NCBI GenBank assembly: GCA_947487895.1
Contig: CANKYF010000008.1
Coordinates: 1 to 64,000, forward strand
From: an uncultured Flavobacteriaceae bacterium
GTDB taxonomy: Bacteria > Bacteroidota > Bacteroidia > Flavobacteriales > Flavobacteriaceae
Reading direction: 5' to 3'
Length of the DNA: 64,000 nucleotides
Part shown: piece after piece, positions 44,138-53,018 of the stretch
How positions within the stretch are numbered: position 1 is the stretch's first letter
Layout of the letters: each line of letters opens with the position of its first letter
Notes under the pieces: model-generated
What the model saw: the letters and a program-made list of their open reading frames with translations, nothing else
What the model was told of the DNA's origin: nothing
Database searches by the model: none
Made by a program: the position numbers and the translations under genes

Positions 44138-44251
44138 CTATTTAGTTTTTTCTTTCTTTAAAGTTCTTAATTTCTTGTTTTTAGGTCGTCTCACTCCATA
44201 AGTGCCACTGTGAATTTTTCCACGTTTAGATTTTTTATCGCCTTTACCCAT
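44138..44251 (-). CDS. Small ribosomal protein THX
   Basis: A 37-residue, very basic protein starting MGKGDKKSKRGKIHSGTYGV and ending KKEKTK. It matches the THX family (30S protein Thx), found in Bacteroidota and Thermus, where it sits in the head of the small subunit. Shorter than usual gene-calling limits. Monocistronic on the minus strand between two plus-strand genes. Confidence 0.88.
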   Translation of the reverse strand: MGKGDKKSKRGKIHSGTYGVRRPKNKKLRTLKKEKTK

Positions 44252-44313
44252 AATGTTTTGTTTAATTTGTTCTTTTTAAATTTAGTGAAAATTATAACAA
44301 GTTTAACCATAAT

Positions 44314-44997
44314 ATGTTCAAACACAGACATCCATACAAACCATTCATTAAGAATAACACTAAGAAATTAATAGTTGGTACATTGCCACCACCTAGATTT
44401 TCTACAGGTGAATTGTTAGAAAAAGATGTGAATTTCTGCTACGGTAGCTATTATAATTCTCTATGGTTATACATTGATAAAATTCATAATTTAGGGTTAC
44501 GTTATGATAATTCTCAAGAAGCTATCAATGAACGTAAACAATTTTTAATAGAACATAGAATAGGTGTTTGTGATATTGTTGAAAGTGCAGAACGTGAAAA
44601 AATTGATGCTTCAGATTTAGGAATGCAAAATATCAAACTACGGGACGTAATTAGCTATGTAAAAAAGTATCCAAGCATTGAAACTATTCTATTTACAGGA
44701 GGTAATAGTAAAAACGGTCCTGAATATTTTTTTAGAAGACATATAAAAGATTATGGATTAAAGCTTGAATTGGTTTCTAATGAAATTCCAAGAGTTCATC
44801 AATTCGTCATTCCGATTGAAGCGCAGAAATCTGCTTCAAAGAAAAATAGAATCATCAAAACCGTATCTCTTACATCAGCTTCTGGTAGTGCAAATAGAGC
44901 CGTTGGGAGTATGAAAAAGTATCAGGAATTAAAAAATAAAAATCCTAGTTTTTCTACTTTTGATTTTAGAGTGATGCAGTATCGAGAGTTTTTATAA
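44314..44997 (+). CDS. Uracil-DNA-glycosylase-superfamily protein
   Basis: The 227-residue protein fits the UDG/MUG superfamily: the N-terminal VGTLPPPRF loop, FCYGSYYNSLW where the family stacks a base, and the late LTSASGSANRAVG in place of the HPSP or NPSG leucine-loop motif. It could excise uracil or mismatched bases. The exact subfamily and activity are uncertain. Confidence 0.78.
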   Translation: MFKHRHPYKPFIKNNTKKLIVGTLPPPRFSTGELLEKDVNFCYGSYYNSLWLYIDKIHNLGLRYDNSQEAINERKQFLIEHRIGVCDIVESAEREKIDASDLGMQNIKLRDVISYVKKYPSIETILFTGGNSKNGPEYFFRRHIKDYGLKLELVSNEIPRVHQFVIPIEAQKSASKKNRIIKTVSLTSASGSANRAVGSMKKYQELKNKNPSFSTFDFRVMQYREFL

Positions 44998-45741
44998 TTA
45001 TATGTCAATAGAGCTCAATGCTGTATAATCAACACCATCAGTGGTAGTTTCTAAATTATATTGGTACAAACCAGTATTTCCTATAGCAATTAATAAATTA
45101 TCTCTAATAATAACATCAAAGGCTTCATTATTTATTGCTTTAACTAATTTTGAGTTTTTAGGGTCGCTTACGTCAAAGATTTTAATTTCATCATCGCATA
45201 CTATTAAATAGTTTCCGTATAATCCTAATCCTTTAGGAGAAATTAAGTTTCTAGAACTAATAAGAATAGGGTTAGTTACATTAGTAACATCATAAATTTC
45301 AAGGACATTTATAGCATTTCCACATATAACATTGCTATGCAGAGTTACATAAGCATGTGTATCATTTGCCACTACAGGATCACAAGCTGTGAAGTGTTGT
45401 ACGCCAGATAACCTACTAGGAAATTCAGGGTTGTCTAAATCATAAATAAACATACCATTACGAGACCCTATATACAAGTAGTCTTTGTAACTAAATAAAG
45501 TCTCTATGTCAAAACCTACAGGAACACTATTAACCAAAACAGGCTCATCGGTTTTTGCAATGCTAAAAACGTTTAAATCAAACTCATCTACAACATAAAG
45601 ATAATCTCCTTTTAGAGTAAATGTAGCTAAAGAACCACCTTGCCCATCACTTGGTTGATTTGAAGTATCGCTATCATCAGAACAAGAAAAATAAACTGTA
45701 ATAATGGCTGTTATTAATAGTAAATAAAATAATTTTTTCAT
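44998..45741 (-). CDS. LVIVD-repeat lipoprotein
   Basis: The 247-residue protein has a lipobox (VYFSC, Cys20) and several LVIVD-type beta-propeller repeats, for example NYLIVCDDEIKIFDVSDPKN and LYIGSRNGMFIYDLDNPEFP. Surface or periplasmic location is expected; function unknown. It lies 5 bp after a second gene of the same type, so the two are co-transcribed. Confidence 0.85.
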   Translation of the reverse strand: MKKLFYLLLITAIITVYFSCSDDSDTSNQPSDGQGGSLATFTLKGDYLYVVDEFDLNVFSIAKTDEPVLVNSVPVGFDIETLFSYKDYLYIGSRNGMFIYDLDNPEFPSRLSGVQHFTACDPVVANDTHAYVTLHSNVICGNAINVLEIYDVTNVTNPILISSRNLISPKGLGLYGNYLIVCDDEIKIFDVSDPKNSKLVKAINNEAFDVIIRDNLLIAIGNTGLYQYNLETTTDGVDYTALSSIDI

Positions 45742-45746
45742 TTCAC

Positions 45747-46253
45747 TTAAAGTTTAAGTTTCCAATTAATTACAATACTGTTTTGAGGAGTATCAAGATC
45801 ATGATATCCATCGGGAGAAATTAATACAGGAAACGTGTTTTCAATGCGTTTAGTAAGCGTAACAGTTTGGTTTTCTTTATCATAATTCAAGGCCACTAAA
45901 TCTGTAACTTGGTTTACATAGAGTATATTATCTCTTATAGCTAAATCTGTAGCACCTATAACTTTAAGAAATTTTATTTTTTTAGGATCTTGGGGGTTAG
46001 AGTTATCAAAAATATGAAAACCTTCTCGCTCTTCTCCTACAAATAATAAGTCCTCAATCACATAAATTTTCCCAGAATTTATAATGTCTTGTGCTGATTT
46101 TAGTTGTATAGAATTATTAAGTTCAGTTCTAGAAGCGTAGACAGGTTCGTAGTGACTAGAGTTAACTATACTACCATCATCATCATTGCAATAAAAACAA
46201 CAGCTTTGATTAATTAGGAAAATGAAAACTAGTAAAATGTTGAAGTGTTTCAT
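45747..46253 (-). CDS. Short LVIVD-repeat lipoprotein
   Basis: The 168-residue protein has a lipobox (INQSC, Cys18, followed by CFYC) and two LVIVD-type repeats (LLFVGEEREGFHIFDNSNPQ). It is probably a paralogue of the next gene. A Cys-rich start beyond the lipobox is unusual. First gene of the two-gene unit. Confidence 0.82.
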   Translation of the reverse strand: MKHFNILLVFIFLINQSCCFYCNDDDGSIVNSSHYEPVYASRTELNNSIQLKSAQDIINSGKIYVIEDLLFVGEEREGFHIFDNSNPQDPKKIKFLKVIGATDLAIRDNILYVNQVTDLVALNYDKENQTVTLTKRIENTFPVLISPDGYHDLDTPQNSIVINWKLKL

Positions 46254-46397
46254 AATTTTCTTTTTTATTTAAGATACCTTAACCTTAAATTGGTTGCGTA
46301 ACAAAGAAAAATATTACAAATTTTGTTTAGTAAGAAACGAAATAATTTTTGCTGGTGGGGTTTTTCAATTGTTTTGTTTTTAAGAGTCTAATTATTA

Positions 46398-46426
46398 GTT
46401 GTTTATGATTTGTTTTTGTTATATTT
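46398..46426 (+). promoter_or_regulatory. Probable promoter of the unknown gene pair
   Basis: TTG at 46398-46400 and TATATTTA (one mismatch to TAnnTTTG) at 46419-46426 are separated by 18 bp, about 40 bp before the start codon. Confidence 0.4.
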
Positions 46427-46466
46427 ATGGAAGTGAATTTTAATTAATCAAATCCAAATAACTATT

Positions 46467-47372
46467 ATGTCAAGTTTAAAACTAGAAGATAAATGGCTCA
46501 GAGAACAAGAAGACTGGGATAAAAATGGAGACCCTGCATTTGATCCCGATTTAGATAGAGATACTGTTCTTCAAGAACTACAAGAAAAAGCCGAACGTTT
46601 GAAATTAATTCAAGCTGAAGCTGATAAAACTTTTAAAGAACTTTTTAAAGAAGTTTTTGGACAGGAGCCCCCAACTTTTGGAGAAATTACAATTTCTCTC
46701 ATTACGATGTTAATTGTTAAAAAGTTCGGGAAAGATGCTATTGGTGCTGTAACAGGTTTGTTAGATGCATTTAAACCTGTAGATTCCGCTCTAATTGATC
46801 CAGTAACAAAACAGCCTTTTAAAACGAAGCCTCCAGTAGGAAAAACTCTTGGGAAAACTCTTGTAAAAAGACAGGTCATCATAACAGTTTTATTAGGTCT
46901 AGTAGCTATAGGTGGAGCCGAAATTTTGCGAAGACGTTTATCTGAATTATTCGAACTCGAAAAAAAATTACGAAGAGCTATGAGATGGGAAGCTTTAACT
47001 ATTGATGACCAAACAGATAATGAGATTTATGAATCTCAAGCTTATCCTCCAAAAGAAATTATTGAAAAATTAGAAGCTAACAACAGGTGTAACATATTCA
47101 TGGAAATTACAGTTAGGGGGTTTGATGCAGAAACAGGTGCTCAGATTGAGAGAGTTCATGAAATGGCGAAAGCAAAAAAAGGTAATGATGGTTTGTTTAC
47201 GCGTACAATTAATCTACCTGTTAATATATGTTTTGGCAGTGTTATTACTAAAATAGTACTGTTTTGTAATGAAACGCCACCAAAGAGAACCGTTTTACAC
47301 GAATCTGAAGTCCCATATAGAACTTCAGCAGATTGTTCAGAATCAAGGGGAAAATTAACTTCAGATGGATAG
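46467..47372 (+). CDS. Unrecognised protein with two hydrophobic helices
   Basis: The 301-residue protein has no signal peptide. It starts with charged helices (LKLEDKWLREQEDWDKNGDP), then has a moderately hydrophobic segment (EITISLITMLIVKK, about 73-86) and a clearer transmembrane helix (VIITVLLGLVAIGGAEILRR, about 133-152). The C-terminal domain has strands and four cysteines (CNIFMEITVRGFD, NICFGSVITKIVLFC). No family recognised. It overlaps the next gene by 8 bp. Confidence 0.7.
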   Translation: MSSLKLEDKWLREQEDWDKNGDPAFDPDLDRDTVLQELQEKAERLKLIQAEADKTFKELFKEVFGQEPPTFGEITISLITMLIVKKFGKDAIGAVTGLLDAFKPVDSALIDPVTKQPFKTKPPVGKTLGKTLVKRQVIITVLLGLVAIGGAEILRRRLSELFELEKKLRRAMRWEALTIDDQTDNEIYESQAYPPKEIIEKLEANNRCNIFMEITVRGFDAETGAQIERVHEMAKAKKGNDGLFTRTINLPVNICFGSVITKIVLFCNETPPKRTVLHESEVPYRTSADCSESRGKLTSDG

Positions 47373-47667
47373 ATATATAGATATGGAAAGCGAAATATTA
47401 AATAGAGATTGTTATCCAGTAAAATCTTCTGCTACGAAATGGAGTTCTTGGAAAGCAACTGAAAAAGAAGCAGATACAGAAGCACAAACTAAAGCAAGAG
47501 AAGCTTCAGGGAATGCCTGCCATGGAAAATGTAAAGAAACTTCTTGTGTTTATTTTGAAGAATCAAGTGAGCTTCTGAAAACAGAGGAAAGACAAAATAA
47601 TTCAGATCAAACAGAATATCGTAGTCAAGCTAAATCAACAGGAACTTGTGATTGCAAAAAAGAATAG
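47365..47667 (+). CDS. Unrecognised Cys-containing small protein
   Basis: A 100-residue hydrophilic protein, rich in Glu, Lys, Ser and Thr, with seven cysteines, including NACHGKCKETSCVYF and the C-terminal TGTCDCKKE. The CxxxCxxxxC spacing suggests metal binding or disulfides. No signal peptide is visible. Start is uncertain: ATG 47365 overlaps the previous gene, while ATG 47383 follows its stop by 10 bp. The pair is likely one functional unit. Confidence 0.65.
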   Translation: MDRYIDMESEILNRDCYPVKSSATKWSSWKATEKEADTEAQTKAREASGNACHGKCKETSCVYFEESSELLKTEERQNNSDQTEYRSQAKSTGTCDCKKE

Positions 47668-47742
47668 AGTAACGTCAATTTTATTTTTTAAATAGAGGTA
47701 TTTTATTAATAAAAGCTGAAAGATTATATTGTATATGTCATT

Positions 47743-48648
47743 TTAATATTTACAACTTTCAGGTTTGTCTTTTACGTAATAAGATTTATAATTTTTGGCG
47801 TTTTTATCCATACAGCCACATAAATCTAAAAGCTTAATATTTTTAAAATCTACAGGGCTACTTTCTGCTTGCAAAGCAATATAACCTTCAGATAAAATAG
47901 TTCCTTTTTTAGAAATCCAGTTTTCTTTACTCTCAATTATTTTGGCCTTATACCAGTCTTTACCTTCTTGTTTTTCATGAATAAAACCGCCATTAATTTG
48001 AGGTTTTTCAAAACGCAAAACAGAAGTTCCTTCAATAATAAATTCCATATAATTACCACCTATAATAGTAGCATCAACATGTACCCATTGGTCACCGTTA
48101 TATGTTTTAGAATTAGATTTTATACAATGATCAAAATTTATAGTGTCACCCATAATCACTGCAGTTCCGGGCGTGCAAACATTAGCAGTAGTTCTTTCCC
48201 CTTTATTAAGGCCTCCCAACAATTGTAACTCTACAGAAACGGGGAATGTTTGTCCAATTTCATTACTAGCAGCCGATTGGGAATGAAGCATTATACCACT
48301 ATTTCTAACATTCCAAGGAGAACCACCTTCAATTTGTTCACCCGTAAACCTATAATCAAAACTCATTTTGTAATGAGAAAAAGGTGTTTTGTAATACATG
48401 TGTCCAAATTTATTATCAAAATTTTCATACTTATCATATACTACCCTAATCATACTATCTTCAACTATAAAAGTTTCATTATAATTGTCATTAACCTCAT
48501 GACCAGCAAATTTAATATCCCAATTTTTCAGGTCTCTTCCATTAAATAAAGACAGCCACTCTTCTTTATCTGGGTTTGTTTTTTCGTTTGAATAATTACA
48601 GGAAAAAAGAAGCAGAACTAAGGAGAAAAGTGTGAATATGGATTTCAT
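47743..48648 (-). CDS. DUF1080 lipoprotein (3-keto-disaccharide-hydrolase-like)
   Basis: The 301-residue protein has a lipobox (LLFSC, Cys17) and the DUF1080 beta-jellyroll: EWLSLFNGRDLKNWDIKFAG, FDYRFTGEQ, NSGIMLHSQ, WVHVDATIIGG and FKNIKLLDLC. Family members act on glycans; some hydrolyse 3-keto-glycosides. Monocistronic. Confidence 0.88.
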   Translation of the reverse strand: MKSIFTLFSLVLLLFSCNYSNEKTNPDKEEWLSLFNGRDLKNWDIKFAGHEVNDNYNETFIVEDSMIRVVYDKYENFDNKFGHMYYKTPFSHYKMSFDYRFTGEQIEGGSPWNVRNSGIMLHSQSAASNEIGQTFPVSVELQLLGGLNKGERTTANVCTPGTAVIMGDTINFDHCIKSNSKTYNGDQWVHVDATIIGGNYMEFIIEGTSVLRFEKPQINGGFIHEKQEGKDWYKAKIIESKENWISKKGTILSEGYIALQAESSPVDFKNIKLLDLCGCMDKNAKNYKSYYVKDKPESCKY

Positions 48649-48724
48649 AATAATGGATTATAAATTTAACTGAAAAGTAAGATTTATTATCGGCACAAAA
48701 AAAATAAAAATAATTGGTGACATT

Positions 48725-48756
48725 TTGACATTTTTATAATAATGGCAGTACTTTTG
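48725..48756 (+). promoter_or_regulatory. Promoter of grpE-dnaJ
   Basis: TTG at 48725-48727 and TACTTTTG at 48749-48756 with a 21-bp spacer match the Bacteroidota consensus, 39 bp before the grpE ATG. No CIRCE-type inverted repeat is seen. Confidence 0.6.
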
Positions 48757-48794
48757 CCAACTAAATTGAGTAATTGCATAATTTAAATGTAACA

Positions 48795-49343
48795 ATGAGT
48801 AAAAAAGAAAAAAACGCAGATATAGAACAAGAACAAGTAGATACTACACAAACCGAAACTGTTGAAGCAGAAGTACCGGTTGAGGAGCAAAGTGTTGAAG
48901 AAAAACTACAAGAAGAAGTTCAACAAGAAAAAGATAAGTTTTTACGTTTATTTGCAGAATTTGAAAATTATAAAAAAAGAACATCAAAAGAACGTTTAGA
49001 TTTATTTAAAACGGCAAATGAAGAAGTAATGGTAGCATTACTACCAATTATTGATGATTTTGAGCGTGCTTTAACGCATATAGAAGAAGATAAAGAAGCT
49101 GAAGAGTTACGTAAAGGTGTTGTGCTTATTTATCAAAAAATGTTATCTACTCTAGAGCAAAAAGGTTTAACAGCTGTAAAGGTTGAAAAAGGAGAAGTTT
49201 TTAATGCTGATGATCATGAGGCAGTAACACAAATTCCAGCGCCTACAGACGATATGAAAGGAAAGATTATTGATGTTATAGAAAAAGGATATAAGCTAGG
49301 AGAGAAGGTAATTAGATTCCCTAAAGTTGTTATTGGGCAATAA
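48795..49343 (+). CDS. grpE: Nucleotide exchange factor GrpE
   Basis: GrpE releases ADP from DnaK. The 182-residue protein has an acidic N-terminal tail, the long dimerising helix (KDKFLRLFAEFENYKKRTSK) and the C-terminal beta domain (EVFNADDHEAVTQIPAP, GYKLGEKVIRFPKVVIG). I start at ATG 48795; a TTG at 48774 is in frame but lies within the leader. dnaJ follows after 9 bp. Confidence 0.96.
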   Translation: MSKKEKNADIEQEQVDTTQTETVEAEVPVEEQSVEEKLQEEVQQEKDKFLRLFAEFENYKKRTSKERLDLFKTANEEVMVALLPIIDDFERALTHIEEDKEAEELRKGVVLIYQKMLSTLEQKGLTAVKVEKGEVFNADDHEAVTQIPAPTDDMKGKIIDVIEKGYKLGEKVIRFPKVVIGQ

Positions 49344-49352
49344 AACTAAGAC

Positions 49353-50465
49353 ATGGCAAAAAGAGATTATTACGAAGTATTAGGTATTAGTAAAGGTGCT
49401 AGTGCTTCAGAAATAAAAAAAGCGTACCGTAAAAAGGCGATAGAATTTCACCCTGATAAAAATCCGGATAATAAAGAAGCTGAGGCTAAATTTAAAGAAG
49501 CTGCCGAGGCTTATGAAATTTTAAGTGATGCCGATAAAAAAGCACGTTATGATCAATATGGTCATCAAGCCTTTGAAAATGGTGGTGGTTTTGGCGGAGG
49601 TGGCATGAATATGGATGACATATTCAGTCAGTTTGGTGATATTTTTGGCGGTGGCTTTGGCGGATTCTCTGGCTTTGGCGGCGGAGGCGGTCAACGTAGA
49701 GTTAAAGGAAGTAACCTTAGAATAAGAGTAAAACTTACTTTAGAAGAAATTGCCAATGGTGTTGAAAAGAAAATAAAAGTAAAGCGTAAAGTACAAGCAC
49801 CTGGAACAACTTATAAAACATGTTCTACATGTAATGGTACAGGTCAAGTTACGCGTATTACCAATACTATTTTAGGTAGAATGCAGACATCATCACCATG
49901 TAATGTGTGTGGTGGAGCAGGTGAGACTATAGATAAAAAACCAGCTGATGCAGATGCACAAGGTTTAAAAATAGCAGAAGAAACAGTTTCTATAAAAATT
50001 CCTGCAGGTGTAGTTGAAGGTATGCAGTTAAAAGTTTCTGGAAAAGGAAACGAAGCACCAGGAAATGGTATTTCTGGAGACATTTTAGTGGTTATTGAAG
50101 AAGAACCTCATGAAAAATTACAGCGTGAAGGTGATAATTTACATTACGATTTGTATGTGAGTTTCTCTGATGCTGTTTTAGGAACATCTAAAGAAATAGA
50201 TACAGTTACTGGAAAAGTAAGAATTAAGGTAGAAGCAGGTGTACAATCTGGTAAAATTTTACGCTTACGCGGAAAAGGAATTCCAAGTATTAACGGTTAT
50301 GGTAAAGGAGATTTATTAGTACACGTAAATGTATGGACGCCTAAAACACTTAGTAAGCAGCAAAAAGAGTTTTTTGAAAACATGCGAGAAGACGAGCATT
50401 TTGAGCCTAAACCAGAGAAAAGTGATAAATCTTTCTTTGAAAAGGTAAAAGATATGTTCTCTTAA
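49353..50465 (+). CDS. dnaJ: Chaperone DnaJ with only two of four zinc motifs
   Basis: DnaJ delivers clients to DnaK. The 370-residue protein has the J domain (HPD in FHPDKNP near residue 33), a Gly/Phe-rich linker (about 75-112) and the C-terminal peptide-binding domains. The cysteine-rich domain normally has four CxxCxGxG repeats; here only CSTCNGTG and CNVCGGAG remain. The positions of repeats 1 and 4 read APGTTYK and DADAQG. Zinc centre I (repeats 1 and 4) is therefore missing, while centre II is intact. Operon with grpE. Confidence 0.95.
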   Translation: MAKRDYYEVLGISKGASASEIKKAYRKKAIEFHPDKNPDNKEAEAKFKEAAEAYEILSDADKKARYDQYGHQAFENGGGFGGGGMNMDDIFSQFGDIFGGGFGGFSGFGGGGGQRRVKGSNLRIRVKLTLEEIANGVEKKIKVKRKVQAPGTTYKTCSTCNGTGQVTRITNTILGRMQTSSPCNVCGGAGETIDKKPADADAQGLKIAEETVSIKIPAGVVEGMQLKVSGKGNEAPGNGISGDILVVIEEEPHEKLQREGDNLHYDLYVSFSDAVLGTSKEIDTVTGKVRIKVEAGVQSGKILRLRGKGIPSINGYGKGDLLVHVNVWTPKTLSKQQKEFFENMREDEHFEPKPEKSDKSFFEKVKDMFS

Positions 50466-50479
50466 AATTCAGCTTTTTT

Positions 50480-50661
50480 AAGTATTAAAATAAACTAAAT
50501 GCCCTAAGCTTTAAATTATTAATTTACAAGTTATAGGGCATATTTGTTAATAATATTGAAAAAAGAACTATATTTGAAGTATCACTAAATTTATTTTAGT
50601 GGTAATTTTTCTTTTTCATAGCAATTTTTTTCCCATCCTTAACAGTTTTATTAAGGATGGG
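50480..50661 (+). terminator. Terminator and hairpins after dnaJ
   Basis: In the 308-bp gap before the ABC genes, CCCATCCTTAA (50632-50642) pairs with TTAAGGATGGG (50651-50661), followed by TTTTG: a good terminator. Upstream, ATGCCCTA and TAGGGCAT (around 50499 and 50534) and ACTAAA/TTTAGT form two weaker hairpins. Nothing else is seen in the gap. Confidence 0.7.
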
Positions 50662-50773
50662 TTTTGTTTATATCCCCGTAATATAATCTAGATGATTATT
50701 TACTGTAACAATTCCTTAAAGTCTCAGACAAACTTTTTTATATTTACAAACATCAAGATCTATAAATAAAAGT

Positions 50774-51700
50774 ATGAGTAACTTATTAGAAGTTAATCAA
50801 GTTTCTAAAAACTTTGGAGATTATAAAGCCCTTAATAATGTATCAATTACAGTTCCTAAAGGAAGTATTTTTGGGCTTTTAGGACCCAATGGTGCAGGAA
50901 AAACCACCTTAATTCGTATTATAAATCAAATAACCATGCCAGATTTTGGTACAGTACATTTAGATGGAGATTTGCTAAACCCTTCGCATATTAAAGATAT
51001 TGGTTATTTACCAGAAGAGCGCGGTTTGTATAAATCTATGAAGGTTGGTGAGCAGGCTTTGTACTTAGCCCAATTAAAAGGGTTGAGCAAAGCTGAAGCA
51101 AAACAACGCTTAAAATATTGGTTTGATAGATTAGAAATTGGAGACTGGTGGAACAAAAAAATTCAAGAGCTTTCAAAAGGAATGGCGCAAAAGATACAGT
51201 TTGTTGTAACAGTGCTACATAACCCAAAGTTGTTAATTTTTGATGAACCTTTTTCAGGGTTTGATCCTATAAACGCCAATTTAATTAAAGACGAGATTTT
51301 ACGCTTGCGCGAAAATGGAGCAACGGTTATTTTTTCAACGCATAGAATGGAATCCGTAGAAGAGTTATGTGATGATATTGCACTCATTAATAAATCTAAT
51401 AAGTTAATTGAAGGGAAATTGATTGACATAAAAAGACAATATAAAACGAATACATTTGAAGTAGGTTTAGAGTCTGAAAATCAATCAGTATTAAAAGAAA
51501 GTTTAACTGAAAAGTTTACAATTTCTGAAGCAAATTTTAAATCGTTAAATGATGATTTAAAGTTAAATATCAAACTTTCAGAAAATGAAAAAGCACAAGA
51601 TTTAATTTCGTTTTTAAACAAACAAGCCTATATCAATCATTTTGTTGAGGTCATACCAACTGCTAGCGATATTTTTATTCAAACAGTACAGAATAACTAG
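50774..51700 (+). CDS. ABC transporter ATPase, NatA-like
   Basis: The 308-residue protein has Walker A GPNGAGKT (37-44), a signature loop ELSKGMAQK, Walker B LLIFDEPFSGFDP and the switch His in STHRMES. A C-terminal DUF4162-type extension (about 215-308) is typical of NatA-like exporters. The permease gene follows after 2 bp. Confidence 0.92.
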   Translation: MSNLLEVNQVSKNFGDYKALNNVSITVPKGSIFGLLGPNGAGKTTLIRIINQITMPDFGTVHLDGDLLNPSHIKDIGYLPEERGLYKSMKVGEQALYLAQLKGLSKAEAKQRLKYWFDRLEIGDWWNKKIQELSKGMAQKIQFVVTVLHNPKLLIFDEPFSGFDPINANLIKDEILRLRENGATVIFSTHRMESVEELCDDIALINKSNKLIEGKLIDIKRQYKTNTFEVGLESENQSVLKESLTEKFTISEANFKSLNDDLKLNIKLSENEKAQDLISFLNKQAYINHFVEVIPTASDIFIQTVQNN

Positions 51701-51702
51701 TT

Positions 51703-53016
51703 ATGAATCATCTCCCATTAATAATAAAACGAGAATATTTAACAAAGGTTAGAAACAAATCGTTCATTATAATGACTATCTTAAGTCCAATTATAATGAT
51801 GGTACTTGCAGGAGTTATAGCATATTTAACTAATTTAAATAAAGATAAAGTAAGGACTATTTCAATTTTAGATGAATCTGGTTTGGTTCAAGATGTTTTT
51901 AAAGAAACTAAAACTACAAAATATCATAAATTAAATGGTATTACCATTGATGTAGCCAAAGAAACTATGAAGGAAACTTCAAATTATGGTTTATTACATA
52001 TACCTAAAAATATCAATGTAGATTCTATTTCAAAGCATATAAAATTTTATTCAGAAGAGTCTCCATCTTTGACTTTTATAAATGATTTAGAGAATAAATT
52101 AAATAGAAAACTAACAGAATTAAAAAGAAGGGAACTAAAGATCGATATATCAAAATTAGAGGACTCTAAAGTTTGGGTAAACATTGGGCAAGAGAATTTT
52201 TCTGGTGAAGAATCTTCAAAAGTTGATAGTGTTATAAAACTTATTTTTGGCTGTGCAGCTGGTTATTTACTGTTTATGTTTATCATTATTTATGGTAATA
52301 TGATCATGCGAAGTGTCATTGAAGAAAAAACCAGTAGAATTATAGAAGTGATTATTTCTTCGGTAAAGCCAGTACAACTCATGTTAGGTAAAATTATAGG
52401 TACTTCTTTAGCTGGTATCACTCAGTTTGTTATTTGGGTAATTTTATTCGGAATATTAACAACAGTGGCTACAGCTATTTTAGGTATTGATATTATGGAT
52501 GTTCAAACACCACAGCAGCAAGTACTAGAACAATCTGTTGTAAATTCTGGTTTAAATGTAGAAATACAAAATATACTAGCATCGTTTTTTAATATGCCAT
52601 TATTAAATGTCATTGTAGCATTTATCTTTTTCTTTATTGGAGGTTATTTATTGTATAGTTCTCTTTACGCTGCTATAGGTGCTGCCGTAGATAATGAAAC
52701 AGACACGCAGCAATTTATGCTTCCCATATTAATGCCATTAATTTTGGCGGTTTATATTGGTATTTTTACAGTAATTGAAGATCCGCACGGAACTGTTTCA
52801 ACAGTATTTTCGTTTATACCATTTACATCGCCTGTGGTTATGTTAATGCGTATTCCTTTTGGAGTACCTATTTGGCAGCAGTTGCTATCTTTCGTAATTT
52901 TAATAGGAACATTTATGTTGACTGTTTGGTTTGCTGCAAAGATTTATAGGGTTGGTATTTTAATGTATGGCAAAAAACCTAGTTATAAAGAGATCATTAA
53001 GTGGATTAAATATTAA
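51703..53016 (+). CDS. ABC-2 type permease, NatB-like
   Basis: The 437-residue protein has an N-terminal transmembrane helix, a large extracytoplasmic domain (about 45-180) and then five or six helices, as in NatB/ABC2_membrane_3 exporters. IIEEKTSRIIEVIISSVKP-like residues near 207 (VIEEKTSRIIEVIISSVKPV) are the usual coupling segment. With the ATPase it probably exports sodium, a drug or a peptide; the substrate is unknown. Confidence 0.9.
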   Translation: MNHLPLIIKREYLTKVRNKSFIIMTILSPIIMMVLAGVIAYLTNLNKDKVRTISILDESGLVQDVFKETKTTKYHKLNGITIDVAKETMKETSNYGLLHIPKNINVDSISKHIKFYSEESPSLTFINDLENKLNRKLTELKRRELKIDISKLEDSKVWVNIGQENFSGEESSKVDSVIKLIFGCAAGYLLFMFIIIYGNMIMRSVIEEKTSRIIEVIISSVKPVQLMLGKIIGTSLAGITQFVIWVILFGILTTVATAILGIDIMDVQTPQQQVLEQSVVNSGLNVEIQNILASFFNMPLLNVIVAFIFFFIGGYLLYSSLYAAIGAAVDNETDTQQFMLPILMPLILAVYIGIFTVIEDPHGTVSTVFSFIPFTSPVVMLMRIPFGVPIWQQLLSFVILIGTFMLTVWFAAKIYRVGILMYGKKPSYKEIIKWIKY

Positions 53017-53018
53017 TT

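Noticed and set aside
44800-44845. Possible repeat insertion inside the UDG-like gene (GTCATTCCGATTGAAGCGCAG)
   Set aside because: It resembles a dispersed-repeat start, but the translation (VIPIEAQKSASKKNR) lies where family members have residues too, so an insertion is not needed to explain it.
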